This document shows positions 7,772-16,383 of a stretch of DNA of 39,241 nucleotides, one piece after another; within the stretch, counting starts at the first letter, position 1, and every line of letters starts with the position of its first letter. Both the position numbers and the translations under genes were made by a program. The stretch is taken from the NCBI GenBank assembly GCA_910587145.1, contig CAJUMH010000013.1, forward strand, positions 1 through 39,241. Direction: 5' to 3'. The notes beneath the pieces were generated by a model that saw only the letters and a program-made list of their open reading frames with translations, did no database searches and had not been told where the DNA came from. This stretch comes from an uncultured Ruthenibacterium sp. (GTDB lineage: Bacteria; Bacillota; Clostridia; Oscillospirales; Ruminococcaceae).

Positions 7772-8635
7772 ATGGATCTGCCAAACAATATTTGCATCGT
7801 GGGGCTGGGCCTTTTGGGCGGCAGCTACGCAATGGGTCTTACGCGCGCGGGCTGCACGGTATCGGCTGTGGACCTGCGCGCCGGGGCCATCCGCTACGCG
7901 CTGGATAACGGCCTCATCGCCGCGGGCACCGCGGAGGATCCCGCGCCGCTGCTGGAAAAGGCCGACGCGGTGGTGCTGGGGCTGTACCCGCGGGCACTGG
8001 TGGAATGGCTGCAAAAAAACCAAGGCCTTTTGAAGCCGGGCGCGCTGGTAACGGACGTGTGCGGCGTGAAGGGCGGCATTGTGGAGGCCGTTCAGGGTTT
8101 TTTGCGCCCGGATGTGGAATTCATCGCCAGCCATCCGATGGCGGGGCGCGAGGTGAGCGGCGTGGAATATGCCAATTGCGAGATGTTCCGCCCCGCGAAT
8201 TTCATCATCGTACCCACCGAAAAAAACACGCCGCGCGGCATCGCCTTTGCGCGGGCATTGGCCGGGGCGCTGGGCTTTGCGCACATTACGCAGCTCTCCT
8301 CTGCCGAGCACGATAAAATGATCGGCTACGTCAGCCAGCTGACACACGCCATTGCCGTGAGCCTGATGAACGCTACCGACAACACGCATCTGGCCGAATA
8401 CACGGGCGATTCGTTCCGCGATCTAACGCGCATCGCGAAGATCAACGAGCAGCTGTGGAGCGAGCTGTTTTTTGCCAACCGCGAAAACCTCATCGCCGAG
8501 ATCGACCAGTTTGCCGCCAGCCTGGAGGGGCTGAAGCAGGCGCTGGCAAACGGCGACGAGGCGGAACTGAAGCGCCTGTTTGTGCAGTCTGCCCGGCGGC
8601 GCAGCCTGTTTGACCAAAGGCAGGCGGAGCGGTGA
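7772..8635 (+). CDS. tyrA: Prephenate dehydrogenase
   Basis: This 287-residue NAD(P)-dependent enzyme converts prephenate to 4-hydroxyphenylpyruvate on the way to tyrosine. The Rossmann motif GLGLLGG is at 11-17, VCGVKG follows, and the catalytic histidine is H121 in ASHPMAGREVSG. HDKMIGYVSQLTHAIA and GDSFRDLTRIA are conserved. It ends without an ACT domain, so tyrosine feedback may fall on DAHP synthase instead. I prefer the ATG at 7772 with GAGGG at 7762-7766 over the GTG at 7760, which lacks a good site. It is the last operon gene. Confidence 0.92.
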   Translation: MDLPNNICIVGLGLLGGSYAMGLTRAGCTVSAVDLRAGAIRYALDNGLIAAGTAEDPAPLLEKADAVVLGLYPRALVEWLQKNQGLLKPGALVTDVCGVKGGIVEAVQGFLRPDVEFIASHPMAGREVSGVEYANCEMFRPANFIIVPTEKNTPRGIAFARALAGALGFAHITQLSSAEHDKMIGYVSQLTHAIAVSLMNATDNTHLAEYTGDSFRDLTRIAKINEQLWSELFFANRENLIAEIDQFAASLEGLKQALANGDEAELKRLFVQSARRRSLFDQRQAER

Positions 8636-8737
8636 CGCAGTTTGCTGCGGGAATGCAATTTTAAAGGGGCATATCACAGCGATGCTGCATTCAAAAAATA
8701 TATTAAGGAATTCCGAAAGACGCCTGCGGGAAACGAT

Positions 8738-8775
8738 AAAACGGGAGCGCATCGTTCAAAATGCACTCCCGTTTT
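8738..8775. terminator. Bidirectional terminator between tyrA and glyS
   Basis: AAAACGGGAG (8738-8747) pairs with CTCCCGTTTT (8766-8775), extended by GCAT/ATGC across a C-A mismatch, with an 8-base loop. The flanking A-run and T-run give a U-tract in both directions, as expected between convergent genes. The rest of 8636-8806 holds no gene. Confidence 0.85.
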
Positions 8776-8806
8776 TAATATATCGTTCCCGCTCGCGGCG
8801 GCCCGT

Positions 8807-10216
8807 TTAAAATTCCAGCTTCGATTCAATATACCCGCGCAGCTCGGCAATGGGCAAACGCACCTGCTGCATGGTGTCGCGGTCGCGCACGGTGACGCAG
8901 TTGTCGGCGGGGGTATCGGCGTCGCCGACGGTTTGAAAATCCACCGTGATGCAAAGCGGCGTGCCGATCTCGTCCTGGCGGCGGTAGCGCTTGCCGATGG
9001 AGCCCGCCTCGTCGAAATCAATCATAAAATACTTCGCAAGCCCGGCGCGGATCTCCTCCGCCTTGGGCGAAAGCTTTTTCGAGAGCGGCAGCACGCACGC
9101 CTTAAACGGTGCGAGCGCCGGGTGCAGGTGCATCACCACGCGCGTATCATTTTTGGCGGCGTCCACCACCTCTTCGTCGTAGGCCTCGCACAAAAACGCC
9201 AGCGCCACGCGGTCGGCGCCCAGCGACGGCTCGATGACATACGGGATGTAGTGCTCGTTCGTCTCGGGATCGAAGTATTCCAGGCTCTTGCCGCTGGCCT
9301 CCTGATGGCGGCCCAGATCGTAATCGGTGCGGTCGGCAATGCCCCACAGCTCGCCCCAATCGGTGAACGGAAACGCGTATTCAATATCCGTGGTGGCGTT
9401 GCTGTAGAACGCAAGCTCCGCCGGCTCGTGATCGCGCAGGCGCAGGTGCTCGGGGCTCAGCCCAAGGTTGACAAGCCAGTTTTTGCACGTCTCTTTCCAG
9501 TAGGCAAACCATTCCAGATCGGTGCCGGGCTTGCAGAAGAATTCGCACTCCATCTGCTCGAATTCGCGCATGCGGAACACGAAGTTGCCCGGCGTGATCT
9601 CGTTGCGGAACGCCTTGCCCACCTGGCACACGCCAAACGGCAGCTTGCGCCGTGTGGTGCGCTGGATGTTGGCGAAATTTACAAAAATGCCCTGTGCCGT
9701 TTCCGGCCGCAGATACACCTCGCTTTTTGCGTCCTCGGTAACGCCCATAAACGTTTTGAACATCAGGTTGAATTTGCGGATGGGCGTAAAATCGTGCTTG
9801 CCGCACACCGGGCACACCACGTCCCCGTGCGCTTCAATAAAGGCGTCCAGCTCTTCAAAATTCATTGCGTCCGCGTTCACCTCGGGGTGCGCGTCGCCAA
9901 TGAGCTTATCGGCGCGCTGGCGGCTGTGGCAGGCGCGGCAATCCACCAGCGGATCGGAAAAGCCGCCCACGTGGCCGGTGGTCACCCATGTTTGCGGGTT
10001 CATCAAAATCGCGGCGTCAAGGCCGACATTGTATTTCGATTCCTGCACAAACTTTTTCCACCACGCGCGCTTCACGTTATTCTTAAACTCCACGCCCAGC
10101 GGGCCGTAATCCCAGCTGTTGGCAAGGCCGCCGTAGATCTCGCTGTCCGGGTAGACAAAGCCCCGGTTTTTGCACAGGGCAACGATTTTATCCATGGTTT
10201 TTGCGCTATGTTCCAT
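8807..10216 (-). CDS. glyS: Glycyl-tRNA synthetase, homodimeric class II type
   Basis: This 469-residue enzyme charges tRNA-Gly. It is the eukaryote/archaea-like alpha2 form, not the two-subunit GlyQ/GlyS of E. coli, and is often called glyQS. The N-terminus (MDKIVALCKNRGFVYPDSE, YGGLANSWDYGPLG) is diagnostic. Class II motif 2 lies in QVGKAFRNEITPG with the neighbouring FRMREFEQME, and motif 3 ends in LGADRVALAFL. Two CxxC pairs (CRAC and CPVC) are present in the insertion region and might bind zinc. AAAGGTG is eight bases before the ATG. A TTGATT/TATAAT promoter lies about 55 bases upstream, leaving no room for a T-box. Confidence 0.95.
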   Translation of the reverse strand: MEHSAKTMDKIVALCKNRGFVYPDSEIYGGLANSWDYGPLGVEFKNNVKRAWWKKFVQESKYNVGLDAAILMNPQTWVTTGHVGGFSDPLVDCRACHSRQRADKLIGDAHPEVNADAMNFEELDAFIEAHGDVVCPVCGKHDFTPIRKFNLMFKTFMGVTEDAKSEVYLRPETAQGIFVNFANIQRTTRRKLPFGVCQVGKAFRNEITPGNFVFRMREFEQMECEFFCKPGTDLEWFAYWKETCKNWLVNLGLSPEHLRLRDHEPAELAFYSNATTDIEYAFPFTDWGELWGIADRTDYDLGRHQEASGKSLEYFDPETNEHYIPYVIEPSLGADRVALAFLCEAYDEEVVDAAKNDTRVVMHLHPALAPFKACVLPLSKKLSPKAEEIRAGLAKYFMIDFDEAGSIGKRYRRQDEIGTPLCITVDFQTVGDADTPADNCVTVRDRDTMQQVRLPIAELRGYIESKLEF

Positions 10217-10270
10217 CCCTTACACACCTTTTTCTCATAATATCGTTTTTTGCTTTTGTGGGTTGAATCT

Positions 10271-10299
10271 ATTATACGGCACACACAGCGGCAAATCAA
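10271..10299 (-). promoter_or_regulatory. glyS promoter
   Basis: On the minus strand TTGATT (10294-10299) and TATAAT (10271-10276) are 17 bases apart. Transcription should begin near 10264, leaving a leader of under 50 bases. Confidence 0.75.
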
Positions 10300-10330
10300 G
10301 TTTTTTAAAAAATGCGTCGGCCGAAAACAG

Positions 10331-10367
10331 CAAAAAGCCCGGGGCGGCTTTGCAGGGCCGCCCGGGC
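10331..10367 (-). terminator. Terminator of the radical SAM gene
   Basis: On the minus strand GCCCGGGCGGC pairs with GCCGCCCCGGGC (one bulged base) around a CCTGCAAA loop, followed by TTTTTG. It lies 77 bases past the stop of the radical SAM gene and upstream of the glyS promoter. Confidence 0.8.
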
Positions 10368-10443
10368 ATGATTTGTGAAGCTGCAAAAACAGCGCCTGAA
10401 GGGCAGCCGCTGACGGCTTTTTCGCGCCAGATAAGGCGGCCGC

Positions 10444-11823
10444 TTATCTCTCCCCCGCTTTGCACCCGCCGCACCCCGCGCAGCCGGCGCGGTTCCAAAG
10501 CGCATCGGCGGCGGGCTGCCAGCTTTCGGCGTAGGACATGCACTTATCGCACAGACAATCGCCGCTTTCGGGTGATTGCAGATCGGTGGAATGCGCATCC
10601 ACCTGCCGCAGCATTGCGCGCAGCTTTTCGGGGTTTTCCAGCATCGGGCAGGGGCGCAGATGGTTTTCGTTGAAGGGCTGGCCGTCGTGGTAAGCCTGAA
10701 ACAGCGGCGAGCGCAGCACTTCTAACAGCGTCTTTTCGCGAATGTTGGAATCGGAATAATGAATAAATACGCATGGGTCGGCGTCGCCGTTCGCGTTGAT
10801 GTGCAGATAGCGCCGCCCGCCCGCGATGCACCCGCCGACAAATTCGCCGTCGTTCTGGGAATCCATTGCGAAAATGGGCTTTGTCCGGCGCACCTCGCGG
10901 ATCTTATGATACATTGCCGTGCGCTGCTCGGGCGTGGGCAGCAGCGCGGGCACAGCGTCGTTGCCGACAGGCATGTAATGGAAATACCACACAAATTTTG
11001 CGCCCCACGCGATCATCTGATCGAAATACGCGTCGCTGCTGATGGAATCCAGATTCTGGCTGGTATAGCAGCAGCTGATGCCGAAGGGGAGCCGCTTTTC
11101 GCGCAGCAGCTCCATGGCCCGCACTACCTTCTGATAGGTCCCCTGCCCGCGCCGGGCGTCGGTGGCTTCCTCAAAGCCCTCCACGCTGAGCACCGGAATA
11201 AAGTTTTTCACGGCCAGCATCTCGTCGGCAAACGCCTCGTCGACCAGCGTGCCGTTGGTAAATGTCATAAATTCGCAATCGCTGTGCCGGCGGCAGATCT
11301 CCAGCAAATCGGCCTTGCGCACCATCGGCTCGCCGCCTGTATAGATGTAAAAGTATACCCCCAGCTCCTTGCCCTGTGTAATGATGGAATCGATCTCGTC
11401 CAGGGTAAGGTTCAGCCGGCTGCCGTACTCGGCCGCCCAGCAGCCGGTGCAGTGCAGGTTGCAGGCGGAGGTGGGGTCCAGCAGGATCGCCCAGGGGATA
11501 TTGCAGTTGTATTTTGCGCGCAGCTCTTCCTCGCGCGGCCAGCCGACCAGATTTGCGTTCAGGATAAAATTTTCAAACGTTGTGCGCAGAACGCCCGCGT
11601 CGATGTCGCTCCAGAGGCTCCCGAGCAGCTTGTGCATATTGTTTTCCGGATCGTTGACTACCGCGCGAAACGCATCGCGCTGCGGGCCAAAGTTGTTCGG
11701 GTCGTCCCCGGCAAAGCGATCCACCCATTCCATCAGCCGGGGCAGGTTTTGATCCGGATCTTTCCCGACGGCGTCAAAAATCTTTTTCAGTCCAAAGCGT
11801 ACCATTTTGCTGGAAGCGTCCAT
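10444..11823 (-). CDS. Radical SAM enzyme, unknown substrate
   Basis: This 459-residue protein carries the radical SAM cluster motif CNLHCTGC (Cys121, 125, 128) and the SAM-binding GGEP at 163-166 (YTGGEP). The C-terminal half holds further cysteines: GGCIAGG, DADPCVF, RPCPML, GDCLCDKC and the extreme CAGCGGC tail. This suggests a SPASM-like region binding extra Fe-S clusters. About 100 N-terminal residues before the barrel (VGKDPDQNLPRLMEWVDRF) are outside the core fold. The ATG at 11823 has a perfect AGGAGG; a longer frame to 11916 comes from repeat sequence. It is downstream of the heptad protein/MMPL genes and may be co-transcribed with them. No precursor peptide gene is visible nearby, so peptide maturation is only one possibility; lipid or cofactor modification is another. 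Confidence 0.85.
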   Translation of the reverse strand: MDASSKMVRFGLKKIFDAVGKDPDQNLPRLMEWVDRFAGDDPNNFGPQRDAFRAVVNDPENNMHKLLGSLWSDIDAGVLRTTFENFILNANLVGWPREEELRAKYNCNIPWAILLDPTSACNLHCTGCWAAEYGSRLNLTLDEIDSIITQGKELGVYFYIYTGGEPMVRKADLLEICRRHSDCEFMTFTNGTLVDEAFADEMLAVKNFIPVLSVEGFEEATDARRGQGTYQKVVRAMELLREKRLPFGISCCYTSQNLDSISSDAYFDQMIAWGAKFVWYFHYMPVGNDAVPALLPTPEQRTAMYHKIREVRRTKPIFAMDSQNDGEFVGGCIAGGRRYLHINANGDADPCVFIHYSDSNIREKTLLEVLRSPLFQAYHDGQPFNENHLRPCPMLENPEKLRAMLRQVDAHSTDLQSPESGDCLCDKCMSYAESWQPAADALWNRAGCAGCGGCKAGER

Positions 11824-11839
11824 TTTACAGTCCTCCTGA

Positions 11840-11960
11840 TAAAAATATTGGTTTTGACGGTTGGCTCCGGCTGCCCGCCTTGAAAACGAGCAAAGCCGGC
11901 AGGCCGCCTTGAGCATTTGCTCCGGCTGCCCGTCTTGAAAGCAGGCAAGCCCGGAAAAGG
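11840..11960 (-). repeat. Two tandem copies of a dispersed repeat
   Basis: Reading the minus strand, copy A (about 11954-11905) and copy B (about 11900-11841) share roughly three quarters of their bases, including CGGGCAGCCGGAGC. A third copy lies on the plus strand near 17400-17466. The copies fill the gap between the heptad-protein gene and the radical SAM gene and create the spurious N-terminal extension of the latter. Confidence 0.65.
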
Positions 11961-11980
11961 ATCTTCATAATCCACGGCGT

Positions 11981-14146
11981 TTACGAATGCCGAACGGCGT
12001 CTGTGCGATACAGGAAATTTACCTGCCCGCTCATTTCCTCGGAAATTCCGGAAAACGACTGCCAGCCCCGCGAGACGTCGGCCGTTGCACGAATGCGCTG
12101 CGCCAAACCCTCCAGGCCGCCCTCGGACGCATCCACCAGCTTTTGAACGCCGCGCTCGTTGAATTCCTCCAATCCGCCGGAAAGCTGCATTGCGCCGTCG
12201 CGCAGAGCCGTCACGCCGTCTGTCAGGGCGGGCAGGCTGCCGCGCAGCGTATTCACGCCGTTGTACAGCTCGGTCGTGCCGCTCTGCAGCTGTGCCGTGC
12301 CGCCTTGCAGCTGCGCCGCGCCCGCGGCAAGCTGCAAGGCGCCCGCGGCCGTTTGCCCCACGCCCGCCGTATACTGTGCAAGGCCGGTGTAAAAGCCGCT
12401 GTAGCTGTCCAGCTGAGCCTTCAGCGCCGCAATGCCGGCAGCGCCCGCCTGCGCCTGCCCAAGTGCCGCGCTGATCTGCCCCTGCACGTCGGCGGAGCCC
12501 ATATTCTGCGCGATCAGCTCGGCGATCTTCTGCTCGGTTTGGGCCTCGATGGCGGCCGTGAGCTCGGGCGTCTGCATCTGTGCGGAAGCCGTTTGCGCGA
12601 TCTGCGCCTGTACGCCGCTGTCGGCCATACGCGTGTCGATTTCGGCCGTTACCTGCGCCTGCGTTTCCGCCGAAACGCTGCCGTCCGCAACGCCCGCGTC
12701 ATATATCTCCTTTGTCATTCCCATTGCGTCGAGCACCTGCGCCTCCACGGCGCTGCGCACAGCGGCTGCTGCCTGCGCCGTCACCTCCTGTGCGACGGCC
12801 TGTGTCACCGCTGCCTTTACGGTGTCCCGCTGGGCATTGACGGCCTGCGTCACCTTGTCCTGCGCGGCGCTCTGTGCTCCGGAGAGCACTGCGTCCGGGT
12901 CCAGCGATGCCAATACGCCGTTCAGCACCTCGGTGTAATTTTCCGGCGTCAGCGCCGGAACGGACACCCCCGCCGCCGCAAGCTGTGTGTTCGCGGCCGC
13001 AAGCAGCGTCTCGAACACCTGCCGCGCGCCGTCGTTCAGCGCCGCGCTGTTTTGCTCCAGCGCGTTCAGGCCGGCCGAAAGCTCCGCCGTGCCCGCGGCA
13101 AGCGCCGCCGCGCCGCTGTGGACGGAACCCGCGCCATCCTGCAGCTGGGCGGCACCGTTCGCGAGCCGGCTGACGCCGGACGTCAGTTCGCCGGATCTCT
13201 CCAGCAGCGTGCAGAGGCCGTCATACAGCTGCGAGGATCCGTCCAAAAGCTGCCCCATCGCATCGGACAGCGCGCCCAGCGAATCGCCCAGCGCCTCTAC
13301 GGAATCCAGATTTTCCGTCTTCAGCCGGTCGAACGGCTCCTTGGTGGCAATGGTGACGGTATTGCCCAGCGCAAAGCCCTGAACGTCCGCCGTGATCTCG
13401 AAATAGCCCGGGATTTCAAACTTTTCCGCGTCTGCCTTCAGATTGCTCTGCAGGCCGGGGAACGCGATGCCGATTACTGCGGTGCGCGCCCCGTCATTGA
13501 TCAGCTTGCCGTTCGTTACCTCCACATGGGTGAATATATCGTTGTCCAGCACAACGCCCGTGAGCATCGCGAACGGAACGTAGATCTTTTCCTTTTGGCC
13601 GTCGATCTCCACCGTTTCATACTGCCGGTTTGTATAATCAAAGCGGATCGCAACGCGCCCGCTTTTCCCCGCCAGCTCCTGCGGGGAAATGCTTTTGCCG
13701 TCCAGCCGGTACGAAACGGACATCGTCACCGGGAGCTCCTTTTCGATCTCGCCCTGATAATAGACGTCCCCGCCCTGCGCCTCCCATACGAGCGCACCGT
13801 CCGCGCCGGGCCGGGCCGCCTCACCGTTTGCGGCCTGTGGCTCTTTCAGCTCGGTTCGATCGTCGATCAGCGCCATGCCGAGCGAATTTTGGAGCCAGTC
13901 GCTGACAATGATTTTTTCCACCTGGCCGGAAGCGTCCGTCATAACATAGATCATTTCGTCTTTTTCCACACTGGACAAAAGCCGCTCGCCCGCGTCGTCC
14001 GCGGCCTGCGGCGCCGCCGCGGCATCCAGGGCGACTGGCATCTGCGCCTGCGCCTGCGCCGCGTAGGCCACCGCCCCCACGCCGGTAACGGCCAGCCCCG
14101 CGCACGCGGCCAGCGCAATGCCCGCGAAAAATCTTTTTTTCAGCAT
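11981..14146 (-). CDS. Secreted xxxLxxG-heptad protein, YhgE/Pip-like
   Basis: This 721-residue protein has a signal peptide or membrane anchor at residues 5 to about 30 (FFAGIALAACAGLAV). A beta-rich N-terminal half follows, to about residue 280. The remainder is mostly helical, with many xxxLxxG heptads (LANGAAQLQDG, LAAGTAELSAG, LQGGTAQLQSG) around an Ala/Gln-rich coiled-coil insert at about 380-590. The heptads are typical of YhgE/Pip-related proteins, but the C-terminal ABC-2-like membrane domain is absent. The end (SFSGISEEMSGQVNFLYRTD) resembles the usual end of stand-alone relatives, so truncation is unlikely. GGAGGG precedes the ATG. It begins three bases after the MMPL stop, so the two are surely co-expressed. 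It probably works outside the membrane as a partner of that exporter; this is inference. Confidence 0.8.
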   Translation of the reverse strand: MLKKRFFAGIALAACAGLAVTGVGAVAYAAQAQAQMPVALDAAAAPQAADDAGERLLSSVEKDEMIYVMTDASGQVEKIIVSDWLQNSLGMALIDDRTELKEPQAANGEAARPGADGALVWEAQGGDVYYQGEIEKELPVTMSVSYRLDGKSISPQELAGKSGRVAIRFDYTNRQYETVEIDGQKEKIYVPFAMLTGVVLDNDIFTHVEVTNGKLINDGARTAVIGIAFPGLQSNLKADAEKFEIPGYFEITADVQGFALGNTVTIATKEPFDRLKTENLDSVEALGDSLGALSDAMGQLLDGSSQLYDGLCTLLERSGELTSGVSRLANGAAQLQDGAGSVHSGAAALAAGTAELSAGLNALEQNSAALNDGARQVFETLLAAANTQLAAAGVSVPALTPENYTEVLNGVLASLDPDAVLSGAQSAAQDKVTQAVNAQRDTVKAAVTQAVAQEVTAQAAAAVRSAVEAQVLDAMGMTKEIYDAGVADGSVSAETQAQVTAEIDTRMADSGVQAQIAQTASAQMQTPELTAAIEAQTEQKIAELIAQNMGSADVQGQISAALGQAQAGAAGIAALKAQLDSYSGFYTGLAQYTAGVGQTAAGALQLAAGAAQLQGGTAQLQSGTTELYNGVNTLRGSLPALTDGVTALRDGAMQLSGGLEEFNERGVQKLVDASEGGLEGLAQRIRATADVSRGWQSFSGISEEMSGQVNFLYRTDAVRHS

Positions 14147-14149
14147 TTG

Positions 14150-16270
14150 TTATCCCTCCGAAAGAATTTTGCTTTGAACGGCGGCGGCAATCTGCCCGCT
14201 GTCCTTTTCTGTTTTCATGTCAAGGGTGCTGCGGCGGATGAGCCCGTCGCACAGCATCAGAAGCGACGGCAAAAAGAAGATCACCGCGCACATGCTCACA
14301 AGCGCACCGCGGGCCATCAGCATACACATGGAGCTGATGATGTCGATATCCGAATAGACGGCCACGCCGAAGGTGGCGGCAAACAGGCCGAACCCGGATA
14401 CGAGGACCGACGGAATGGAGGCCGCCAGCGCCGTTGTTATGCTTTCGCGTTTGCCAAGGCCGCGCCGGCGCTCGGTTTTATAGCGCGTTGTCATTAGGAT
14501 CGCATAGTCCACCGTCGCGCCCAGCTGGATGGTGCTGATGCAGATCGGCGCGATAAAGGGCAGCGACTGGCCCAGATAATGCGGCAGGCCCAGATTGATG
14601 AAAATGGCCAGCTCGATCACGGCAATGAGAATGAACGGCAGCGAAATGCTTTTTTCCACCAGCGCGATGATGACAAAGATCGCCAGGATCGATACCGCGT
14701 TGACGATTTGAAAATCGCGGTCGGTCGTCTCGATCATATCCTTCATGCAGGGCGCTTCGCCGATTAGCATGCCGGAGGGATCGTACCGCTTCAGGATCGT
14801 GTTCAGCTGCTCGAGCTGCCCGTTCACCGCGTCGCTTGCAACACGGTATTCGGAATTGATCAAAAGCAGCTTCCAATGCTCGCTTTGCAATATCTCGCGG
14901 ACGGCATCCGGCAAAAATTCCTCGGGCACGCGCGGGCCAAGCGCCGATTCCAGCCCCAGCACGTACTTAACGCCCTCCACCTGCTCCATTTCCCGCATCA
15001 TTGCGCGCACCTCGCGCGAGGGCAGGCCCGCGTCTGCCAGCAGCATGTGGGTGGAGGCAATGTGAAATTCCTCCGAAAGCTTTGTATTGGCCACGACATA
15101 TTCCATATCCTCGGGCAGGCACTGGCCCATGTCGTAATACACCTCGCCGTTCGTCTTGCGGTAGCCGTACAGCGCCGGGGCAATAAGCAGCGCGAAGATG
15201 AGCAGAAAGATCGGGAACCGTTTCACCACTCCCTTTGCAAACCCCCGCGCATCCGGAATCAGCGCACGGTGCTTTGTTCTTTGCAGAGGCCCGTCAAAAA
15301 CGAGGATCATCGACGGCAGCACCGTCACACAGCCGATCACGCCGAAGATCACGCCCTTTGCCATCACGATCCCCAGATCCCGCCCGAGGGTGAAGGTCAT
15401 AAAGCACAGCGCCGCAAAGCCCGCAACGGTGGTAACGCTGCTGCCCACAACGCTGGCCAGCGTTTCCCGAATGGCCGCGGCCATTGCCGCGTCGGGGCTG
15501 CTCCGCCGCTGCCTCTGCTCGTTGTAGCTGTGCCACAGAAAAATGGAGTAATCCATCGTTACGGCCAATTGCAGCACGGCCGAAAGCGCCTTTGTAATGT
15601 AAGAGATCTCTCCGAGGAAATAGTTGGTGCCGAGATTCAGCAGGATCATCATTCCGATGGACGCGAGGAATACGAACGGAGCCAGCCACCCGTCCAATAA
15701 GATCAGCATCGCAAGCGTGGCAAACAGCACGGCGAGGCCAACATAGATCGGCTCCTCAGCCTCGCACAGATCCTTCAGATCCGTCACAAGCGCCGACATG
15801 CCCGAAACAAAGCACTGTTTTCCCGCCTCGGCGCGGATGGCGCGAATGGCATCCATCGTAACGTCCGCCGAGGTGGCGCTGTCAAAGAATACCGCCAGCA
15901 TTGTGGCGTGGTCGGTATTGAATTCGCGGTAGATCTCTTCCGGCAGCAGCTCCATCGGAACGGAAACATCCGCAATGCTGGAATACCAGAGCACGGTTTC
16001 TACGTGATCGATCTGCCCGATGGCATCGCACAGCGCGGCAACGTCCTTCGCCGGCATATCCTCTACGATCACAAGCGAAAAAGCGCCCTTGTCAAAATCT
16101 TTCAGCAGCTCGTTTTGCCCGCGCACCGTATCAATATCCGCGGGCAGATAATCGAGCATATCGTAATTGATGCGTGTCGCCGCCATGCCCAGCGCCGATG
16201 GGATTATCAGCAAAACGGCGACGATCAGGATGGGAATGCGGTACTTTACGACCGCCTTTGAAAAACGCAC
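14150..16270 (-). CDS. MMPL/RND-superfamily exporter
   Basis: This 706-residue membrane protein has the two-fold RND layout. TM1 is near residues 9-30, followed by an extracytoplasmic domain, then a cluster of five helices (from IYVGLAVLFATLAMLILLDG). TM7 (FPIFLLIFALLIAPALYG), a second large loop and a second helix cluster (VNAVSILAIFVIIALVEKS) come after. Both GxxxDYxxxL-type motifs are present (VTMDYSIFLWHSY and GATVDYAILMTTRYK), with aspartates expected in proton relay. MMPL proteins export lipids or hydrophobic molecules using the proton gradient. The GTG start at 16270 fits the family N-terminus, with AAAGG upstream. Its immediate partner is the heptad protein downstream. Substrate unknown. 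Confidence 0.88.
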   Translation of the reverse strand: MRFSKAVVKYRIPILIVAVLLIIPSALGMAATRINYDMLDYLPADIDTVRGQNELLKDFDKGAFSLVIVEDMPAKDVAALCDAIGQIDHVETVLWYSSIADVSVPMELLPEEIYREFNTDHATMLAVFFDSATSADVTMDAIRAIRAEAGKQCFVSGMSALVTDLKDLCEAEEPIYVGLAVLFATLAMLILLDGWLAPFVFLASIGMMILLNLGTNYFLGEISYITKALSAVLQLAVTMDYSIFLWHSYNEQRQRRSSPDAAMAAAIRETLASVVGSSVTTVAGFAALCFMTFTLGRDLGIVMAKGVIFGVIGCVTVLPSMILVFDGPLQRTKHRALIPDARGFAKGVVKRFPIFLLIFALLIAPALYGYRKTNGEVYYDMGQCLPEDMEYVVANTKLSEEFHIASTHMLLADAGLPSREVRAMMREMEQVEGVKYVLGLESALGPRVPEEFLPDAVREILQSEHWKLLLINSEYRVASDAVNGQLEQLNTILKRYDPSGMLIGEAPCMKDMIETTDRDFQIVNAVSILAIFVIIALVEKSISLPFILIAVIELAIFINLGLPHYLGQSLPFIAPICISTIQLGATVDYAILMTTRYKTERRRGLGKRESITTALAASIPSVLVSGFGLFAATFGVAVYSDIDIISSMCMLMARGALVSMCAVIFFLPSLLMLCDGLIRRSTLDMKTEKDSGQIAAAVQSKILSEG

Positions 16271-16383
16271 AGCAGATCTGCCTTTCTTTTCGATTTTTTC
16301 TCCGACTGTCTAACAAATCGCTTTTGTAAAATGGGGGAACCTGCATCCATGGCCCCTGCCTTCCTCGGCGAACGGTACGGCCT

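Noticed and set aside
6077..8389. 770-codon minus-strand open frame opposite aroF-aroA-tyrA
   Set aside because: High GC removes stop codons on the opposite strand. The translation is His/Arg/Ala-rich without domains, and the plus-strand genes are certain.
10217..10330. T-box leader for glyS
   Set aside because: The predicted transcription start leaves under 50 bases before the ATG, and no specifier loop or T-box sequence is visible.
11987..14497. 836-codon plus-strand open frame
   Set aside because: A shadow of the repetitive Ala/Gln-rich heptad gene; the real gene has a signal peptide, a ribosome site and operon context.
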